Assembly (NCBI GenBank): GCA_000697665.1
Contig: KL197711.1
Coordinates: 1,512,925 to 1,570,553 of the forward strand
Length of the DNA stretch: 57,629 nucleotides
Direction: 5' to 3'
DNA from: Jaapia argillacea MUCL 33604
Lineage: Eukaryota; Basidiomycota; Agaricomycetes; Jaapiales; Jaapiaceae
A program made the position numbers and the translations under genes. The notes beneath the pieces were generated by a model. It made no database searches and was not told the DNA's origin. It saw only the letters and a list, made by a program, of their open reading frames with translations. Shown here piece by piece: positions 55,243 through 57,629 of the stretch; within the stretch, counting starts at the first letter, position 1, and every line of letters starts with the position of its first letter.

Positions 55243-56152
55243 TTACCTCCAAACCGAGCAGCAGGCTTGATTCCGAGGGTGGCCAAGACTCTTGGCGCAC
55301 CTTTGTGACCAGGATCTAATATCCACCATAAGACGGGATGAAAATATCGATGGTGTTATGCAGCCGGACTGAAAGGGGAGCCAACAGCTCTGAAAAATCA
55401 GCGAAACTCGCCGGTAAAGAAATTGGAGGAAACCCAAAAGCCATATGGATCTCTCCCGCTTGACCCACAACGGCCTGAGGATCCTACTCACCGAATGTAA
55501 CAGGGTTAAGTCGGCGAGGAAGGAAACCTTCCTCGGCGGCCTACGTGGAACAAGGAAACTCGTCAAAGTAGATTGTGTAGACCTGGTGATTAACTCGGGG
55601 GTCAGCACAATAAATGACGCTGGGAAGATGGATTTGAGCAATGTATGAGTGGGGGCAGCAAGGGACAAGAGATCATCCTTGAGAGGGAACCACCCAAGGT
55701 CAACCTCGAAGACCCCTTCTCCTCCATTGACTTTTGCGACTTCAATGGTTCTTTCTGCATAGTCAAGCATATTGGTGTGAGGGCTGAGATATGTCTCAAA
55801 TTCTCCTCTTATGGAGAACTGCTGACATCCAGGACAACACAAAGATCTCATTGACTTCCATGCGTTGCATATAGAGGATGATCCCATATCTTGATTTTAT
55901 CCATCTGTCAGGGGAATTGATGTTGGTCACTGGCCCAAGAGCTGACAAGTTGGGAGGGAAATTGTAGTGGTAATAGCTAGCAAGAATGAGAAGCTCGTCA
56001 TAAGTTTGTGTGCGAGGACGCAGAATGAAGGGATGGTGGTGGCCAAGTCTTGGCAATAAATAAAGTTGAAATCTGGGAAATGCCAATTCTGACATAAGCA
56101 GTAAGTAAGTAAAAGATAATAAAAAAGTGCCATATAGGTACTTAAAATACAA
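55243..56152 (-). pseudogene. Frame-broken ORF, possible mobile-element remnant
   Basis: Two adjacent minus-strand open readings look like one decayed protein. The first (56152-55796) contains RTQTYDELLILASYYHYNFP, NINSPDRWIKSRYGIILYMQ and EVNEIFV. The second (55887-55243) continues with LCCPGCQQFSIRGEFETYLS, NMLDYAERTIEVAKVNGGEG and VFEVDLGWFPLKDDLLSLA. The switch needs a one-base shift near 55850. The CCPGC pair suggests a zinc-binding site. I do not recognise the family. The position in repeat-rich DNA at the edge of the gene-dense region suggests a transposon-borne or accessory gene. It could instead be a real gene with an intron I failed to see. Confidence 0.35.
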
Positions 56153-56311
56153 GGGATATTCCAGAAAATTCAGTAATCATCCACCTAAAAAAAAGGATAA
56201 AACAATTCACAAATACTTAAAATATAAAAATAAGTGCCAATTAAGTACTTACATACAGGATATTCCAGAAAACTCATCAAACCTCCTGAAAAAAAGGATA
56301 AAATCAATCTA
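56127..56311. repeat. Imperfect 80-bp direct repeat, AT-rich
   Basis: Unit 1 (56127-56210) and unit 2 (56234-56311) share GTGCCA.T.AGTACTTA, GATATTCCAGAAAA and a run of A followed by GGATAAAA. The offset is about 107 bp. This is the most AT-rich part of the window and stands out from the gene-dense DNA to its left. Confidence 0.65.
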
Positions 56312-56339
56312 GCCCACTGCAAGGGTCGAACTCATAGCC

Positions 56340-57070
56340 TTCATCCTAAGTGTGCCAGTCCCAAGCTTGTGAGGGACTGGAGGCACTTGGGAAGAAGGCA
56401 GAGAGCCAGTGCTTGAGGTATTTGCCTGTCTAAAGTGTGCCAGTCTTGAGCTTGCGAGGGACTGGTGGCACTGGACAAAGGCAGAGAGGGTGTGTGTTAG
56501 TGCCAAAATTATGAGGGACTGGGGCAGAAAGAGGCTGACAGGGTGTATATGTCAGTTTCAAGCTTGTGAGGAATAGTAGGGTTAGGGTGCCAACTCTGGG
56601 CTTGCGAGGATTGGTATTGGTGCTCAAGGTGGTGTGTCAGTGCTAAGATCGTGAAGGGATGCCAGAAAGAGGTTGACGGGGCATATATGATGGTCCTGAG
56701 CTTGTGAGGGACGGCTGGGTTATAGGGTGCTAACTCCAAGCTTGCGAGGATTGGTGTTGGTGCTCAAGGTGCATCCACATGGGGATGAGGCTAAGAGAAA
56801 ACTCTAAGTGTGCCAGGCGCTGAGAGTCAAAGCACTATAAAAGGTAAGAGGATGTATCCGTTGGTCGTGAGCTACAAATGCCAAGAGGGCGTATTCAAGT
56901 GGTACAATAATCCCAAGCTTGCTTGAGATGGCAAGGTATATCCAAATGTCCCAAGTCTATGATGGCTCATATGATGGATGTTGATTGCCAACCTTGTGAG
57001 GATTTGCATGGAGCATGGGCAGCTGAGAGGGTGTGCGTTGGTGCTGAGCTTGTGAGGAGTTGGGGCCACC
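56340..57070. repeat. Degenerate tandem repeats around AGCTTGTGAGG
   Basis: A motif close to AGCTTGTGAGGGACTGG recurs at irregular 39-90 bp spacing, with variants near 56363, 56450, 56509, 56561, 56600, 56648, 56699, 56738, 56914, 56990 and 57048. Intervening words such as GTGTGCCAGT, GGCAGAGAG and GTTGGTGCTCAAGGT also recur. It looks like an eroded minisatellite or the internal part of an old retroelement. No coding sense. Confidence 0.6.
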
Positions 57071-57629
57071 AGACAAAGGCTTAGAGGGCATAAGTGTGTG
57101 CTGAGATGAACGTGAGATGAGCGTCCCTGAGGAATGAAGCTTTAGAAGCCATTTCATGTGTAGGTGATGCAAACAAGGCAACCCAGCCTCAAGGCCTCAT
57201 CTTTTGCAGCGAGTGATGTTAGGGTTTGAAATTTGAATACCAAGGGGAGAGGGTGAGTGGTGCTCAAGTGATGAGGGATTTTGAACCATCAAGGGGGGGA
57301 GTCAAATCCTGAGGTGAAAACAAGGATCCCTTGCAAACATCCCTTGCCCCTCCCTTGTGAAATCTGCCATCTTGCTCTACCTCAAATTGCCCATCCAGGC
57401 TCACGAACTCTCCCACCCAACTCCAATTTGACATGCTGTCAGATGACCTACCGGTCCACAGTCTGAATGTTGTGTATTTTTGTTGTTTTCCATCATTTTG
57501 CTTTTGCCTCCCTCTAATCTTGTAATCGTCAATTCCACTTCTTTGGGTCAATCCTATATTTCATCATTATGCCAAGTCATCATGCAATCAATGTCATTGC
57601 TATCATTGTTTCTGTTCCATTTATCTCAC
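57071..57629. other. Non-coding right edge
   Basis: No gene is recognised. A purine run (aaggggggga, near 57291) resembles the polypurine tract that precedes a 3' LTR in retroelements, but I see no matching LTR pair inside the window, so this is only a hint. Confidence 0.3.

Noticed and set aside
56340-57070. Possible CRISPR array
   Set aside because: Spacing is irregular (39-90 bp), repeats are degenerate and the genome is eukaryotic.
57280-57629. LTR retroelement edge
   Set aside because: A purine run resembles a polypurine tract, but no second LTR, primer-binding site, or reverse transcriptase is visible in the window.

Overview
The window is nuclear DNA of a basidiomycete fungus, most likely an Agaricomycete. 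Genes are split by many short introns (about 46-80 nt, mostly GT-AG). The gene families are typical of mushroom-forming lineages: an F-box-like protein with the YGYNC...HLC tail, short arrestin-like proteins, a PA-TM-RING ligase and a two-TM PPPPAYG protein. I cannot name a genus. For most genes I traced exon joins by hand, and the summed exon lengths are multiples of three, which supports those models.

Layout. 1-324: 3' end of an unknown gene. 650-2431 (-): F-box-like protein with a GC-AG intron. 2809-4318 (+): PA-TM-RING ubiquitin ligase. 5631-7825 (+): protein with three CCCH zinc fingers. 8346-9526 (+): tail-anchored heme oxygenase. 9880-11837 (-) and 12345-14294 (+): a divergent pair of membrane-anchored aspartic proteases. 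14614-16505 (+): dynactin p62. 16906-25550: a two-TM protein gene, three tandem arrestin-like genes, a broken copy of the two-TM gene and a 119-bp MITE-like element. Most of this stretch arose by one tandem duplication of about 3.5 kb. 26247-28599 (+): SPFH/band-7 protein. 28966-30214 (+): RanGAP. 30344-31646 (-): unidentified protein. 31798-32973 (+): DUF3605-type protein. 33191-34101 (-): phosphopantothenoylcysteine decarboxylase. 34337-35253 (-): Mob1. 35610-42399 (+): Tpr/Mlp nuclear-pore basket protein. 42865-47128 (-): large Ser/Thr kinase with an HND catalytic loop. 48344-49908 (+): FAD amine oxidase with a suspicious frame break. 50091-54852 (-): membrane-anchored beta-propeller/amidohydrolase fusion. 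54853-57629: gene-poor, AT-richer, repeat-filled DNA with a frame-broken ORF, probably a decayed mobile element.

Most genes are single-copy housekeeping genes for nuclear transport (RanGAP, Tpr), cytoskeleton and mitotic signalling (dynactin p62, Mob1), CoA synthesis and heme breakdown. They do not form an obvious pathway cluster. The fast-evolving parts are the protease pair, the duplicated arrestin block and the right edge.

I found no CRISPR array, rRNA or tRNA. I see no convincing new biological system. The best leads are the duplication with its occupied and empty MITE sites, the divergent protease pair, the RING with Glu in place of a zinc-ligand Cys, and the propeller-amidohydrolase fusion.
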